Assembly (NCBI GenBank): GCA_934256595.1
Contig: CAKQOW010000016.1
Coordinates: 1-42,816 of the forward strand
Source of the DNA: an uncultured Clostridia bacterium
GTDB taxonomy: Bacteria > Bacillota > Clostridia > Peptostreptococcales > Anaerovoracaceae
Direction of reading: 5' to 3'
Length of the DNA: 42,816 bases
The notes under the pieces were generated by a model. The model had not been told where the DNA came from. It saw nothing but the letters and a program-made list of their open reading frames with translations, and made no database searches. Of this stretch, positions 31,009-39,828 are shown in pieces. A program made the position numbers and the translations under genes. The stretch's first letter is position 1. Each line of letters opens with the position of its first letter.

Positions 31009-31048
31009 AACGCCTGAAAACGTTTAAATTCCAGCATTTTCAAGCGTT
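31009..31048 (-). terminator. Terminator of tRNA-Thr
   Basis: Minus strand AACGCTTGAAAA pairs with TTTTCAGGCGTT (one U-G), followed by AATTATTTTTT. It starts eight bases beyond the CCA end of the tRNA. Confidence 0.8.
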
Positions 31049-31055
31049 CTGCATA

Positions 31056-31131
31056 TGGAGCTGATGAGGGGGCTTGAACCCCTGACCTGCGCGTTACGAA
31101 TGCGCTGCTCTACCATCTGAGCTACATCAGC
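31056..31131 (-). tRNA. tRNA-Thr (anticodon CGT)
   Basis: On the minus strand a 76-base cloverleaf including an encoded CCA. Acceptor GCTGATG pairs with CATCAGC, then discriminator T and CCA (31056-31058). The D arm is GCTC-AGATGGTA-GAGC, the anticodon loop TTCGTAA gives CGU, and the T arm contains GGTTCAAGCC. The lowest anticodon stem pair (31-39) is A-C, a mild irregularity. It reads ACG threonine codons. Its 3' half lies next to the recombinase relic. Confidence 0.95.
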
Positions 31132-31143
31132 ATACCCATATAT

Positions 31144-31171
31144 ATTATACTCTGTTTTTATCCGATATCAA
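31144..31171 (-). promoter_or_regulatory. Promoter of tRNA-Thr
   Basis: Minus strand TTGATA (31166-31171), 16-base spacer, TATAAT (31144-31149), 12 bases before the tRNA 5' end. Confidence 0.65.
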
Positions 31172-31178
31172 CTTAAAT

Positions 31179-32981
31179 TTATTCAGTTTCACCATTTTCA
31201 ATTCTAGCGGCAAGGTCTGAAAGATATTCCCACCTTTCCAGCTTCTCAATAAGCTGCATATCAAGGGCATCTTTTTGCTCCGATAAGGCGGCGAGCTTTT
31301 CAAAGTCAGAAGAATATTTAAGTATTTCATCTTCAATCCCTCTGATTTCACCTTCAATCCGGTCTATATCCTCTTCTATGGTTTCATACTCCCGCTGCTC
31401 TTTATATGAGAATTTAAGCTTCTTCGGTTTCTGATTTCTGCCGTCGGATTTTTTGCTCAGGCTCTCCTCAGCTTTATTTTTCCTGACATCTGCCGCTTCT
31501 GCCTGCCGTCTTTCTCTGTCGTTGGCATAGCTGCTGTACCCGCCGATATAGTGCCTGATGTTTCCGTCCTCTTCAAAGCCGAAAGTCCTTATCGCAAGCC
31601 TGTCAAGAAAATACCTGTCGTGAGATACTATGATAACAGCTCCCGGAAAATCATCAAGATAATCCTCTAAAACCGTAAGCGTGTCTATATCAAGGTCATT
31701 GGTAGGCTCGTCGAATATGAGCACATTGGGAGCCTGCATCAGTATGCTCAGAAGATAAAGTCTGCGCTTCTCGCCTCCCGACAGTCTTCCTATCTGCACA
31801 CTGTGCATATGCGGAGGAAACAGAAATCTCTCAAGCATCTGAGAAGCTGAAAGATAGCCGTCACCGGTCTTGACATTATCGGAGATTTCCTCTATATACT
31901 TTATAATTCTCTTTTCGGGGTCAAGCTGCGTGCTTTCCTGTGAGAAATAGCCGATTTTTACGGTTTCTCCAATTTCTATGACGCCGCTGTCAGGCTCCTC
32001 CTGCCCCATTATGATACGAAGCAGCGTTGTCTTGCCGCAGCCGTTTGGTCCTACAATACCTATACGGTCATTTCTGAGAACCATATACGAAAAATCTCTG
32101 ATGAGCACTCTGTCCCCGTAACCCTTGGTTATATTTTTAAGCTCTATTATCTTTTTACCAAGACGGGAGCTTGAGGTTCCTATTTCAAGATGCGGATCCT
32201 CTATTTCAAGTTTACTCTCCTCAAGCTGCTTAAATCTCTCTATTCTGCCCTTTGCCTTGGTTGTCCTTGCGGGAGCCGACCATCTTATCCATCTTAATTC
32301 CTTTTTATATATTGCGGCTCTTTTTCTCTCGCTGGCAAGAGCCATTTCCTGACGCTCGGCTTTCATCTGCAGATACTTATCGTAATTACCCTCATATGTA
32401 ACCAGCATGCCGTTTTCGATTTCACAGATTTTATCTGTAACCCTCTCAAGAAAATATCTGTCATGAGTTATCATAAACACAGCGCCTTTGTAGAGTATAA
32501 GCTGCTCCTCAAGCCATTCGATTATGTCATTATCCATATGATTTGTAGGCTCGTCAAGTATAAGCAGGTTGGAGTCCTTAACCATTACTGCGGCAAGCGC
32601 CACACGCTTTCTCTCGCCGCCCGAAAGATCAGACATTTTTTTGTCATGATTATCCATTCCCGCCCTGTTGAGCATAGATCTGCACATATATTCGGGAATA
32701 TCCGCGCCTGCATACGCCATAGCCTGCTCAATTACCGTAAGCTTCGGATCATACTCAGGATTTTGCGCAAGATAAGCTGTTTTAAGCTGATTGTTGCGTG
32801 TAATAGTGCCGCCCTCAGCTTCAATTTCTCCCGCTATAATTTTAAGGAGCGTCGATTTGCCGCTCCCGTTAACTCCTACAAGTCCTGTTTTGTCGTTTTC
32901 GTGTATACTTATATTAATATCGCGAAGAAGAGGTTTTTCTGTATAGCTCTTTGCGATATGCTCACCTGTAAGTAAAACCAT
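31179..32981 (-). CDS. ABC-F family ATPase, Uup type
   Basis: A 600-residue soluble protein with two ATP-binding domains and no membrane part. First domain: Walker A GVNGSGKST, signature LSGGERKR, Walker B LLILDEPTNHMD. Second: GPNGCGKTT, LSGGEKRR, VLIFDEPTNDLD. Between them is the charged linker (RWIRWSAPARTTKAKGRIERFKQLEE, residues about 230-255) typical of ABC-F, and the last 80 residues form a coiled coil (from YETIEEDIDRIEGEIRG) like the DNA/ribosome-binding tail of Uup. ABC-F factors act on the ribosome or on DNA intermediates. It ends a six-gene operon, three bases after the symporter stop. Confidence 0.93.
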   Translation of the reverse strand: MVLLTGEHIAKSYTEKPLLRDINISIHENDKTGLVGVNGSGKSTLLKIIAGEIEAEGGTITRNNQLKTAYLAQNPEYDPKLTVIEQAMAYAGADIPEYMCRSMLNRAGMDNHDKKMSDLSGGERKRVALAAVMVKDSNLLILDEPTNHMDNDIIEWLEEQLILYKGAVFMITHDRYFLERVTDKICEIENGMLVTYEGNYDKYLQMKAERQEMALASERKRAAIYKKELRWIRWSAPARTTKAKGRIERFKQLEESKLEIEDPHLEIGTSSSRLGKKIIELKNITKGYGDRVLIRDFSYMVLRNDRIGIVGPNGCGKTTLLRIIMGQEEPDSGVIEIGETVKIGYFSQESTQLDPEKRIIKYIEEISDNVKTGDGYLSASQMLERFLFPPHMHSVQIGRLSGGEKRRLYLLSILMQAPNVLIFDEPTNDLDIDTLTVLEDYLDDFPGAVIIVSHDRYFLDRLAIRTFGFEEDGNIRHYIGGYSSYANDRERRQAEAADVRKNKAEESLSKKSDGRNQKPKKLKFSYKEQREYETIEEDIDRIEGEIRGIEDEILKYSSDFEKLAALSEQKDALDMQLIEKLERWEYLSDLAARIENGETE

Positions 32982-32984
32982 TGT

Positions 32985-34307
32985 TTAGCCTATGCCTCCA
33001 AGTAAAGTTCCAAGTACCAGCACCAGTAAGGTAAGTCCGCAGAACAGGTATTTTCCCGCAGGATAAAACCATTTGCCCGCCGGTTTCTTTGCGCCAAGAC
33101 TCACCTGCTCGTTTACAAAATCTCTGCCGCATACCCAGAAGAACATAATACCTGCAATAAGCGCTCCTATCGGGCAGAAATATATGGACCATATATCCAT
33201 CCAGCCTGATACAACTCCCTCTATACAGATTGCAACAATTGAACCTATTACGGCAATTACTGCAACTGCCTTTTTTCTTGAAAGCCCGAATTTCGTCTGA
33301 ATTGCCTCAACCGGAGTTTCAAAGAGATTTACAAGAGAAGTCAGCCCTGCAAACGTAACTGCAAGGAAGAATATTATCATTACAATACGTCCTCCCGGCA
33401 TCTGTGAAAATACATTAGGCAGGAATATGAACATAAGTCCGGGGCCTCCCGTTGTAAGCTCCTGTCCTGCTGTTGCCATTGCAGGAATTATTGTAAGTCC
33501 CGCAACAAGCGCTGCAATCGTATCCCACAGCGCAACATTTCTGGCGCTGAATTTCACATCTACGTCCTTGCCCAGATACGAACCGTAAACCAGAGTTCCA
33601 GAGCCCGCAAGAGATAATGAGAAAAACGCCTGTCCCAATGCGTAAACCCAAACCTTGCCGTCAAGAAGTATTGACCAGTCAGGGTGAGTCAGATATCTGT
33701 ATCCCTCCGACGCGCCCGGAAGTGTTGCTATGTAAACCGCAAGTCCTATAAACATGACGAAGAAAAGCGGCATCATTATCTTGTTTACCCTCTCTATTCC
33801 CGAGGCAATACCGAAAATCATTATGCCAAAGGTAATGGCAAGAGCCGCAATATGCCAGCCCACGCTTCCAAATGATGAAGCTGTCTGTCCGAAAGCTGCT
33901 CCGAAATCATCGACACCTGACATATTGATGGCTGAACCTGTAACTGAGCCTATCAGATATTTGATTATCCAGCCTACCACTACCGAATATCCTATTGCAA
34001 GGCAAAGGCTTGTCACAACCGGGATAAGAGAAAAAGCCTCTCCGAGCCTCTTTCCCTTTCCTACTCTTTCCGTAGCCTTGCCGAAGGCTCCCATAGGACC
34101 TGCTCCCATGGCGCGTCCGAATGTCATTTCTTCAACAACGCCCGTAAAGCCTATTACTATTACACATATGAAATAGGGAATAAGAAACGCCGCGCCGCCA
34201 AGAGCCGAAAGTCTTGCCGGAAACAGCCATATGTTTCCCATACCTACCGCAGAACCTATGCACGCAATTATAAAGCCTGTCCTGCTTTTAAATCTGTCTC
34301 TCTCCAT
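32985..34307 (-). CDS. Sodium-dependent amino-acid symporter (NSS family)
   Basis: A 440-residue transporter with 11-12 membrane helices of the neurotransmitter:sodium symporter family. The signature at the first helix is plain, GFIIACIGSAVGMGNIWLFP, with the unwound Na+/substrate site, and EEMTFGRAMG and the later FFSLSLAGSGTLVYGSYLGKDV (the family's helix 6 region) follow. Bacterial members carry Trp, Tyr, Leu or other neutral amino acids. Start at 34307 follows GGAG with seven bases spacing. It lies after the M18 aminopeptidase gene by 18 bases, so peptide breakdown and amino-acid uptake are made together. Confidence 0.94.
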   Translation of the reverse strand: MERDRFKSRTGFIIACIGSAVGMGNIWLFPARLSALGGAAFLIPYFICVIVIGFTGVVEEMTFGRAMGAGPMGAFGKATERVGKGKRLGEAFSLIPVVTSLCLAIGYSVVVGWIIKYLIGSVTGSAINMSGVDDFGAAFGQTASSFGSVGWHIAALAITFGIMIFGIASGIERVNKIMMPLFFVMFIGLAVYIATLPGASEGYRYLTHPDWSILLDGKVWVYALGQAFFSLSLAGSGTLVYGSYLGKDVDVKFSARNVALWDTIAALVAGLTIIPAMATAGQELTTGGPGLMFIFLPNVFSQMPGGRIVMIIFFLAVTFAGLTSLVNLFETPVEAIQTKFGLSRKKAVAVIAVIGSIVAICIEGVVSGWMDIWSIYFCPIGALIAGIMFFWVCGRDFVNEQVSLGAKKPAGKWFYPAGKYLFCGLTLLVLVLGTLLGGIG

Positions 34308-34325
34308 TTTCACTCTCCATATATT

Positions 34326-35684
34326 TTATTTTGCCTCATAGAAAGCTCTGTAGCCCCTGTATGCCATATATACATCCGCCTTCGATACCATTTCGTAAGG
34401 TGCGTGCATTGATATCACCGCAACACCGCAGTCAATCGTATCTATTCCTCTGTTGGCTATAAACTGGGCAACTGTGCCGCCGCCGCCCTTGTCAACCTTG
34501 CCCAGCTCTCCCATCTGCCAGATAACATTATTATCATTAAAAATCTTTCTTATTCGTCCTACTGTTTCGGCAGGCGCATCGGATGTGCCGGATTTGCCTC
34601 TTGCTCCTGTGTATTTTGTAAGCACGATACCGCAGCCCAGCTTAGCCGAGTTGTTCACATCATATACATCCTTGTAGGTAGGGTCAAATGCCGCATCAAC
34701 ATCTGCCGACAGGCACATTGAATTATCTATAACATCATATACATTAACATCATTTGCCTCTGCCAGTCTTGCCAGGAAATTTCTGAAAAAATCAGCCTGC
34801 ATGCCTGTAACGCCCATTGAGCCGATTTCTTCCTTGTCTGCCCATATGCACAGCGCTGTTTTTTCAGGTGATTCTGTATCCAGCAGCGCTTTCATTGAAG
34901 TATACGCGCATACCCTGTCGTCCTGTCCGTAGGCTGCAACAAGGCTTCTGTCAAATCCTGAGTCTCTCGCCTTTAATGCAGGCACAAGTGTAAGCTCTGC
35001 GCTCATCAGATCCTCTTCAGTTATATCGTACTTCTCATTGAGCAGCATTAGTATGTTCTCTTTGACTAGCTCCTTTTCCTCGCCCTCTGCCGGCACTGTT
35101 CCCGCAAAGGCATTGAGTTCTTCACCCTTAATACCCTCGCGGAGCTTTCTGTCCATCTGGTCTGCCGCAAGATGCGGAAGCAGGTCGCTTATATAAAATA
35201 CAGGATCCTCATCGCTGTCGCCTATGGTAACATCAATCTTCTCTCCTGCGCCGTTTATTATCACGCCCGTAAGCATCAGAGGAATGGCAGTCCACTGATA
35301 TTTTTTGACTCCGCCGTAGTAGTGAGTCTTTAAAAGACATATATCGCTGTCCTCATACAGAGGGTGCGGTTTAAGGTCAAGTCTTGGGCTGTCAACGTGA
35401 GATACTATAATGTTGATGCCGTTTTCTATACCCTGTGCGCCTGCAATAAACGCCATTGTAACCTTGTTTCTGTAAATCACATAGTATTTACCGCCCGCCT
35501 TTAATTTCTCGCCGTTATATCTGACAAAGCCGTTAGCCTCCAGTTTTTTCTGCGCCTCTGCGGCACACAGTCTTTCTGTCTTGCAGCTGTCAAGAAAGCT
35601 CTTGTAGCCCTCGCAGAAGCTGTTTATCTGCTCCTTATCTGTTCCCTCTTTGTATACATTCTTCGCCTTATATTTAAGTTCCAT
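34326..35684 (-). CDS. M18 family aminopeptidase
   Basis: A 452-residue zinc aminopeptidase of the aspartyl-aminopeptidase (ApeA/Lap4) family that clips N-terminal residues from peptides, often forming large dodecamers. Motifs: IIVSHVDSPRLDLKPHPLYED (about 91-111) with His and Asp ligands, TALCIWADKEEIGSMGVTG (catalytic Glu, Glu ligand), LSADVDAAFDPTYKD and the final MHAPYEMVSKADVYMAYRGYRAF with the His ligand. Length is normal. GGAGG precedes the ATG. It is central in the operon with DUF1653, a nicotinamidase-like protein and the NSS symporter. Confidence 0.94.
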   Translation of the reverse strand: MELKYKAKNVYKEGTDKEQINSFCEGYKSFLDSCKTERLCAAEAQKKLEANGFVRYNGEKLKAGGKYYVIYRNKVTMAFIAGAQGIENGINIIVSHVDSPRLDLKPHPLYEDSDICLLKTHYYGGVKKYQWTAIPLMLTGVIINGAGEKIDVTIGDSDEDPVFYISDLLPHLAADQMDRKLREGIKGEELNAFAGTVPAEGEEKELVKENILMLLNEKYDITEEDLMSAELTLVPALKARDSGFDRSLVAAYGQDDRVCAYTSMKALLDTESPEKTALCIWADKEEIGSMGVTGMQADFFRNFLARLAEANDVNVYDVIDNSMCLSADVDAAFDPTYKDVYDVNNSAKLGCGIVLTKYTGARGKSGTSDAPAETVGRIRKIFNDNNVIWQMGELGKVDKGGGGTVAQFIANRGIDTIDCGVAVISMHAPYEMVSKADVYMAYRGYRAFYEAK

Positions 35685-35697
35685 ATTTCCTCCAGCT

Positions 35698-35991
35698 TTA
35701 AAATTTATCTTTTATCTTTTCAGATATTATATTCACAGTTTCATCAAGACCTGATACGGCCTCCCACTCATCGAGTATATGATACCTTACAACATCATAT
35801 ATCCAGCTTCTGTAATAGTCCAGCGCCCCGCAAAGTTCCATACCCTGTTTTTTGAGTTCCTCAATATCGCCTCTTGCAAACTCTGCCGTAATGCTGCACC
35901 GTTTCTTCTCACTGCCTCCGTCAAGAGTATATACATCTATATCAAGCCTTGTGGCAAACGGCGCATCAGGTACCAGCTTAACTTTCTGCAT
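35698..35991 (-). CDS. Hypothetical 97-residue protein
   Basis: A soluble, mixed alpha/beta protein (MQKVKLVPDAPFATRLDIDVYTLDGG onward) with a Cys at about 32 and a helical stretch IEELKKQGMELCGALDYYRSWIYDVVRYHILDEW in the middle. No family recognised. Its start overlaps the end of the nicotinamidase-like gene by 14 bases, and its stop is 13 bases before the aminopeptidase start, so it is clearly an operon member. RBS is GGAGCAGGG inside the upstream gene. A minor accessory role is all that can be suggested. Confidence 0.75.
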   Translation of the reverse strand: MQKVKLVPDAPFATRLDIDVYTLDGGSEKKRCSITAEFARGDIEELKKQGMELCGALDYYRSWIYDVVRYHILDEWEAVSGLDETVNIISEKIKDKF

Positions 35992-36529
35992 TGCCCTGCT
36001 CCTTTCTGTTAAGCACTCTGATATGAATTCCCTCCATCACATCAAAACATTTCTCATTAAGCTCACTGTCAAAAGAGCCTGTGCACAGGGAATCAACAAT
36101 AATCGGCACATCAGGCAAAGCGGTCTTGGCAATAACCGCATTTGCAAACACGCATATGTTTGATACAAGACCGACAAGCTCTATGCTCTCGTATTCTCTG
36201 CCTCTGAGATAATCAAACAGCTCCGCGGAACCAAAGGTATTCTTGGTAAAGCACATATCATCAGGGGCTATCAGCTCTCCTATACAGCCGTAAAGCTGCC
36301 AGCCGTCGCTTCCCTCAAGGCAGTGCATTACAGGCAGGTTGCGTCCCTCCTCTGTAGTCATATACGCCTCGCCGTGTGTATCAAAGGTAAATACAATCTC
36401 GTCGCCCCTGCTTCTGTATTCTGTTATTTTGTCCGCAATGGGTCTCTCAAATTTCTCGGCGCCGTCAAATCCCAGCGCTCCGTCTACAAAGTCTTTCTGA
36501 TAATCTACAACAATAAGCATTTTTTTCAT
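35978..36529 (-). CDS. Isochorismatase family hydrolase, nicotinamidase-like
   Basis: A 183-residue cysteine hydrolase. The N-terminal LIVVDYQKDFVDGALGF carries the catalytic Asp, the middle KNTFGSAELFDYL the Lys of the triad, and LVGLVSNICVFANAVIAKTALP the nucleophilic Cys within the usual TD.CV-like loop (here SNICV). FDTHGEAYMTTEEGRNLPVMHCLEGSDGW matches the metal-binding region of PncA-type nicotinamidases, which deaminate nicotinamide for NAD salvage. Start at 36529 follows GAGGTG. It is in the DUF1653-aminopeptidase operon. Other amidase activities of the family remain possible. Confidence 0.82.
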   Translation of the reverse strand: MKKMLIVVDYQKDFVDGALGFDGAEKFERPIADKITEYRSRGDEIVFTFDTHGEAYMTTEEGRNLPVMHCLEGSDGWQLYGCIGELIAPDDMCFTKNTFGSAELFDYLRGREYESIELVGLVSNICVFANAVIAKTALPDVPIIVDSLCTGSFDSELNEKCFDVMEGIHIRVLNRKEQGNAES

Positions 36530-36539
36530 AATCACACCT

Positions 36540-36743
36540 CTAATCTATATATGTAAACCTTTTGACTGTGCCGTTTTCGGTGCAGACGTCCTCGTCCCAC
36601 ATAGACAGCGGTCTGACCCAGACTTTCATATCACCGTAAAGCGCTCTGTAAACAGCCATAGGCTCCAGCGTTTCCGAATGAACGGCAGTAAACAGAAGCT
36701 CGTACTCCTTGCCTTTATAATGCCTGTATTTGCCCGGTTTCAT
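36540..36743 (-). CDS. DUF1653 family protein
   Basis: A 67-residue protein: MKPGKYRHYKGKEYELLF, then HSETLEPMAVYRALYGDMKVWVRPLSMW. This matches DUF1653, a small SH3-like family of unknown function common in bacteria. The start at 36743 follows AAAGGAGA; the longer frame has no RBS. It is the first gene of the operon and is read from the promoter at 36774-36802. Confidence 0.9.
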   Translation of the reverse strand: MKPGKYRHYKGKEYELLFTAVHSETLEPMAVYRALYGDMKVWVRPLSMWDEDVCTENGTVKRFTYID

Positions 36744-36773
36744 ACACAAATCTCCTTTTGCACAGATACATTT

Positions 36774-36802
36774 ATTATATACTGTGCCGGCATGTATTTC
36801 AA
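36774..36802 (-). promoter_or_regulatory. Promoter of the DUF1653-to-Uup operon
   Basis: Minus strand TTGAAA (36797-36802), 17-base spacer, TATAAT (36774-36779), about 30 bases above the DUF1653 start. Confidence 0.8.
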
Positions 36803-36876
36803 ATATTCTTTGCACAAAGCCGCATAGAATATTGTCCTGACTGTATTTGTCCTGTATATATCAGACCTTATTCTTA

Positions 36877-36905
36877 TTGCCTCACAGATATTATTGTGTT
36901 AAAAT
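36877..36905 (+). promoter_or_regulatory. Promoter of the DMT transporter gene
   Basis: TTGCCT (36877-36882), 17-base spacer, TAAAAT (36900-36905), 41 bases before the ATG at 36946. It diverges from the DUF1653 promoter, about 75 bases away. Confidence 0.6.
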
Positions 36906-36945
36906 ATACTGGCTTGAAAAAATCTATAATACTTAGAGGTACATA

Positions 36946-37902
36946 ATGAGCAACAGACTTAAAGTAAATATTTTTGCATTCGTTACAGTCCTTTTGTGGG
37001 GTTCGGGATTTCCGTTCACAAGAGTAATCGGAGATCAGATCTCATCATTTAATCTGGGACTTATCCGCTGCGTGTTTGCCGCCGGAATACTCCTCATCAT
37101 CGGAGCTTTTACAGGTATGCGCAAACCTTTCAGCATTAAAGACTGCGGCTGGTTTCTTATATCCGGAGCAACAGGCTATTCGGTATATTTCATATTTTTT
37201 AACCTGGGACTTGAAACCCTCTCATCTTCTGAGGGCAGCATCATATGCGCGACAGTTCCTATTATGACGTCAATTGCCGTATACAGGCTCTACAAAGAAA
37301 GAATAAACGGCATAGGCTGGATAACCATAGTAACTGCCTTCGCAGGCGTTGTGCTTCTGCTGTTCTGGAACAACATATTCGGCGCAGGCAGCGAGGCCTT
37401 CTCAATAGACATAGGTATCCTGTGGATGTTCCTGTGCGCGCTGGTATTTGCGGCATACAATGTGCTTAACCGCATGCTCACAGAAAAAGGCTATACTGCC
37501 ATGGAAATAGCAACATGGAGCGCAGTATTTGGCGCAATTGAAATGCTTGGTTTTCTTCCGGGCACAATTCACGAGGTTGCGGCAGCGACGGCAGGCGCGA
37601 ATATGGCGGCGGTATATCTGGGAGTGTTCCCGAGCGCACTTGCATATTATCTGTGGAGCAAATCAATTTCTCTTACAGAGCGCACCAGTGAAGTTACAAA
37701 CTATCTGTTTATCAATCCTCTGATTGCCACAATAATAGCTCTCATACTGCTCCGTGAGGTTCCGGATACAGGCACCTTTGTCGGAGGCATAGTAATAATT
37801 ATAAGCGTTATAATTTTCAGTCTCAAGGGTAATCCCGACAGCAGCAGCAGTCTTTCACAGGCACCGTCTGAGATGTACTCCCAGATCCCTTCCGGCAAAT
37901 AA
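36946..37902 (+). CDS. DMT/EamA family transporter
   Basis: A 318-residue membrane protein made of two EamA repeats of about five helices each, of the drug/metabolite transporter superfamily, typically exporters of amino acids or other metabolites. The first repeat has the usual FVTVLLWGSGFPFTRVIGDQISS, the end of it LSSSEGSIICATVPIMTSIAV, and the second repeat begins near residue 150 with WMFLCALVFAAYNVLNRML, ending in IATIIALILLREVPDTGTFVGGIVIIISVI. The start at 36946 follows GAGGTA. The short tail after the last helix is Ser-rich. Substrate is unknown. Stands alone on the plus strand. Confidence 0.9.
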   Translation: MSNRLKVNIFAFVTVLLWGSGFPFTRVIGDQISSFNLGLIRCVFAAGILLIIGAFTGMRKPFSIKDCGWFLISGATGYSVYFIFFNLGLETLSSSEGSIICATVPIMTSIAVYRLYKERINGIGWITIVTAFAGVVLLLFWNNIFGAGSEAFSIDIGILWMFLCALVFAAYNVLNRMLTEKGYTAMEIATWSAVFGAIEMLGFLPGTIHEVAAATAGANMAAVYLGVFPSALAYYLWSKSISLTERTSEVTNYLFINPLIATIIALILLREVPDTGTFVGGIVIIISVIIFSLKGNPDSSSSLSQAPSEMYSQIPSGK

Positions 37903-37913
37903 AAACAGATAAA

Positions 37914-37954
37914 AAAGGCTTTTCAGCAGATACAGACACCTCTGAAAAGCCTTT
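37914..37954. terminator. Bidirectional terminator between DMT and DUF2207 genes
   Basis: AAAGGCTTTTCAG (37914-37926) pairs with CTGAAAAGCCTTT (37942-37954), a 13-pair perfect stem with A and T tracts. It lies between the convergent stops at 37902 and 37973. Confidence 0.9.
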
Positions 37955-37972
37955 ATATATATATGTCTTATG

Positions 37973-39817
37973 TTACCATGCCCCGCCGCCTCCGCCGCCG
38001 AAGCCGCCTCCCGAGAAGCCGCCTCCGCCGCTGAAGCTGCTGAAATCCGCTCCGCCTCCCGAATCGGGCATAGTGGATACAATATGATTTGCCGCCGCAT
38101 TGCAGGAGTTTCTCATAAGTGAATTAAACATCCATACATTGAATAAAACATCACCCGTACTGCTGCTGTACCATTCCGGCGCCTTTATATCTATCCTGTT
38201 GAAATTCTTCGCCCATTTGTCAGACAGCGCCATAACATATGCATACGGCAGTATGTTATAGAAATAGTCGGGATTTTCATAGACCAGCTTTTCAAGCCTC
38301 GGAAGCTCCGCCGACTTTATAAATCTCTTGAGTCCCAGTATCCTGCCCAGCCACTGCGCTGATTTTTCCGTTCTCGCTTTCATAAGCATTACAGGTATGA
38401 GCGTCACAATCGTAGATACAAACACACCTGTTCCGTAAGCCATACTTACCATATACCATACAAAGCCCGCGCCGATGCCTGCGCCTGCCAGAAACAGTAT
38501 AAAGCCTGTCAGATATCTCGCTGCTTTTTTGCCATTTGACAGTACATACATACGGTCAAAGCTGCAGGTGATAATAAGCCCGCCGCCGATTATCAGAAGC
38601 CCTGCGGGTACGGCAACAAGTGAAAGTATCATTTTAAGCCCGTAAAAGGCTGCGCATATTACGGCAATTACCGCAGGCAGACACATTATGAAATTGCCTG
38701 CTACTCTGAACACCTTGGATCTGACAGTAAACAGCTTTCTGTCCTTAACCTTATAATAATCTGCAAGCTGCTCTCTGGCGGTAAGATATTTCTCACCGAA
38801 TTCCTCGCCCAAATCATCAAGCTTAACCTCATCAGATTTTGCAAACAGACCCTCAAACATTGTCTTTGCAAAGGACTTTTCGGTTTCTTCAATGTCCCGC
38901 AGCTTAGTCAGCATTATCTTGTTCTTTTTGTACTCTGTCACCTTGAGATATCCCCTGTCGGCATAGTACATTATCATTGAGGTCATATCTTTCTGGTCGA
39001 TAGTTCCATCAATAATATATCCGATTTCCGCAGGAGTCATTTTTTCCGGCGGATAAAACTCAACCGTCTCTACCACCTTTGGATCTCTTCCGAAAGCTGC
39101 CCACAAAGCAATCATAATAAGCGGAACCAGAACTAAAGCAAACGGAATTATCCACTTCATGTAGTCGTAGTTTATAGGGTCTACCCAGTAGCCCTCGTTT
39201 AAATCCATGCGAACCGTTACACCTTCGTAGGCTTTAAGTCCTGCCGCAGTCACTGTTATGGTATTGCCGTCAGTCCTGCAGGAAGTCTTGTTATTTGAGT
39301 CATCGCCGTAGGTACCGCTGTAAACCTGCAGTTTATTGTCATTAAAGCTCTTAGGCATATTTATAGTGCAGGAAGCCTTGTCTATCGGACTGTCCCAGCC
39401 TGTAGGTATCAGGTCCAGATAAAAGAAATCCTTTGAAGTATCCTTGTCATCAAACACCCTCATTCTGTAGGATATTCTGTAGGTATTGCTGCCTCTAAGC
39501 TCCAGATCCTCGCTTCCAATCTTTATAACCTTATTGCCGTTTTCAACATAGACTTCGTATTCGCAGTCCTCAACTCTCACCCTGTCGATTTTTACTCCGT
39601 CTGTCGGTATATATCTGAATATGCCGTGCTGTGATGACGGAAAATGAACCGTAATAGTCTCCGTTATTATACAGCTGTTGCTTTCATCAACATTAACATT
39701 GACATTGTATTCTTCTGTGGTATAAGCGCTGTCCGCATAACTGACAGCCGCAAAGCACGTCATAAAAACCGAGGCAAGAATAAATACAATTAAAATTCTG
39801 CTGCATATCTTTTTCAT
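37973..39817 (-). CDS. DUF2207 family membrane protein with Gly-rich tail
   Basis: A 614-residue protein. Residues 1-28 form a signal peptide (KKICSRILIVFILASVFMTCFA, then cleavage near SYADS). About 30-210 is the extracellular DUF2207 domain (YNVNVNVDESNSCIITETITVHF, GIFRYIP), followed by membrane helices around 225-250, then a long cytoplasmic stretch with two further hydrophobic clusters near 370-420 and 435-470. The extreme C-terminus is Gly/Ser-rich and ends FGGGGGGAW, a common feature of the family. The role is unknown; the family usually sits next to LemA, as here, and is thought to act with it at the cell surface. Confidence 0.9.
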   Translation of the reverse strand: MKKICSRILIVFILASVFMTCFAAVSYADSAYTTEEYNVNVNVDESNSCIITETITVHFPSSQHGIFRYIPTDGVKIDRVRVEDCEYEVYVENGNKVIKIGSEDLELRGSNTYRISYRMRVFDDKDTSKDFFYLDLIPTGWDSPIDKASCTINMPKSFNDNKLQVYSGTYGDDSNNKTSCRTDGNTITVTAAGLKAYEGVTVRMDLNEGYWVDPINYDYMKWIIPFALVLVPLIMIALWAAFGRDPKVVETVEFYPPEKMTPAEIGYIIDGTIDQKDMTSMIMYYADRGYLKVTEYKKNKIMLTKLRDIEETEKSFAKTMFEGLFAKSDEVKLDDLGEEFGEKYLTAREQLADYYKVKDRKLFTVRSKVFRVAGNFIMCLPAVIAVICAAFYGLKMILSLVAVPAGLLIIGGGLIITCSFDRMYVLSNGKKAARYLTGFILFLAGAGIGAGFVWYMVSMAYGTGVFVSTIVTLIPVMLMKARTEKSAQWLGRILGLKRFIKSAELPRLEKLVYENPDYFYNILPYAYVMALSDKWAKNFNRIDIKAPEWYSSSTGDVLFNVWMFNSLMRNSCNAAANHIVSTMPDSGGGADFSSFSGGGGFSGGGFGGGGGGAW

Positions 39818-39828
39818 TTTACTACCTG

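Noticed and set aside
31009..31048. Inverted repeat near tRNA-Thr read as an attachment core.
   Set aside because: On the minus strand it has a T-rich tail just after the tRNA and works as its terminator.
37973..38060. G/C-rich run at the end of the DUF2207 gene as a possible repeat array or CRISPR.
   Set aside because: It simply encodes the Gly/Ser-rich tail; repeat units are codon-level and no spacers exist. No CRISPR array was seen in the window.
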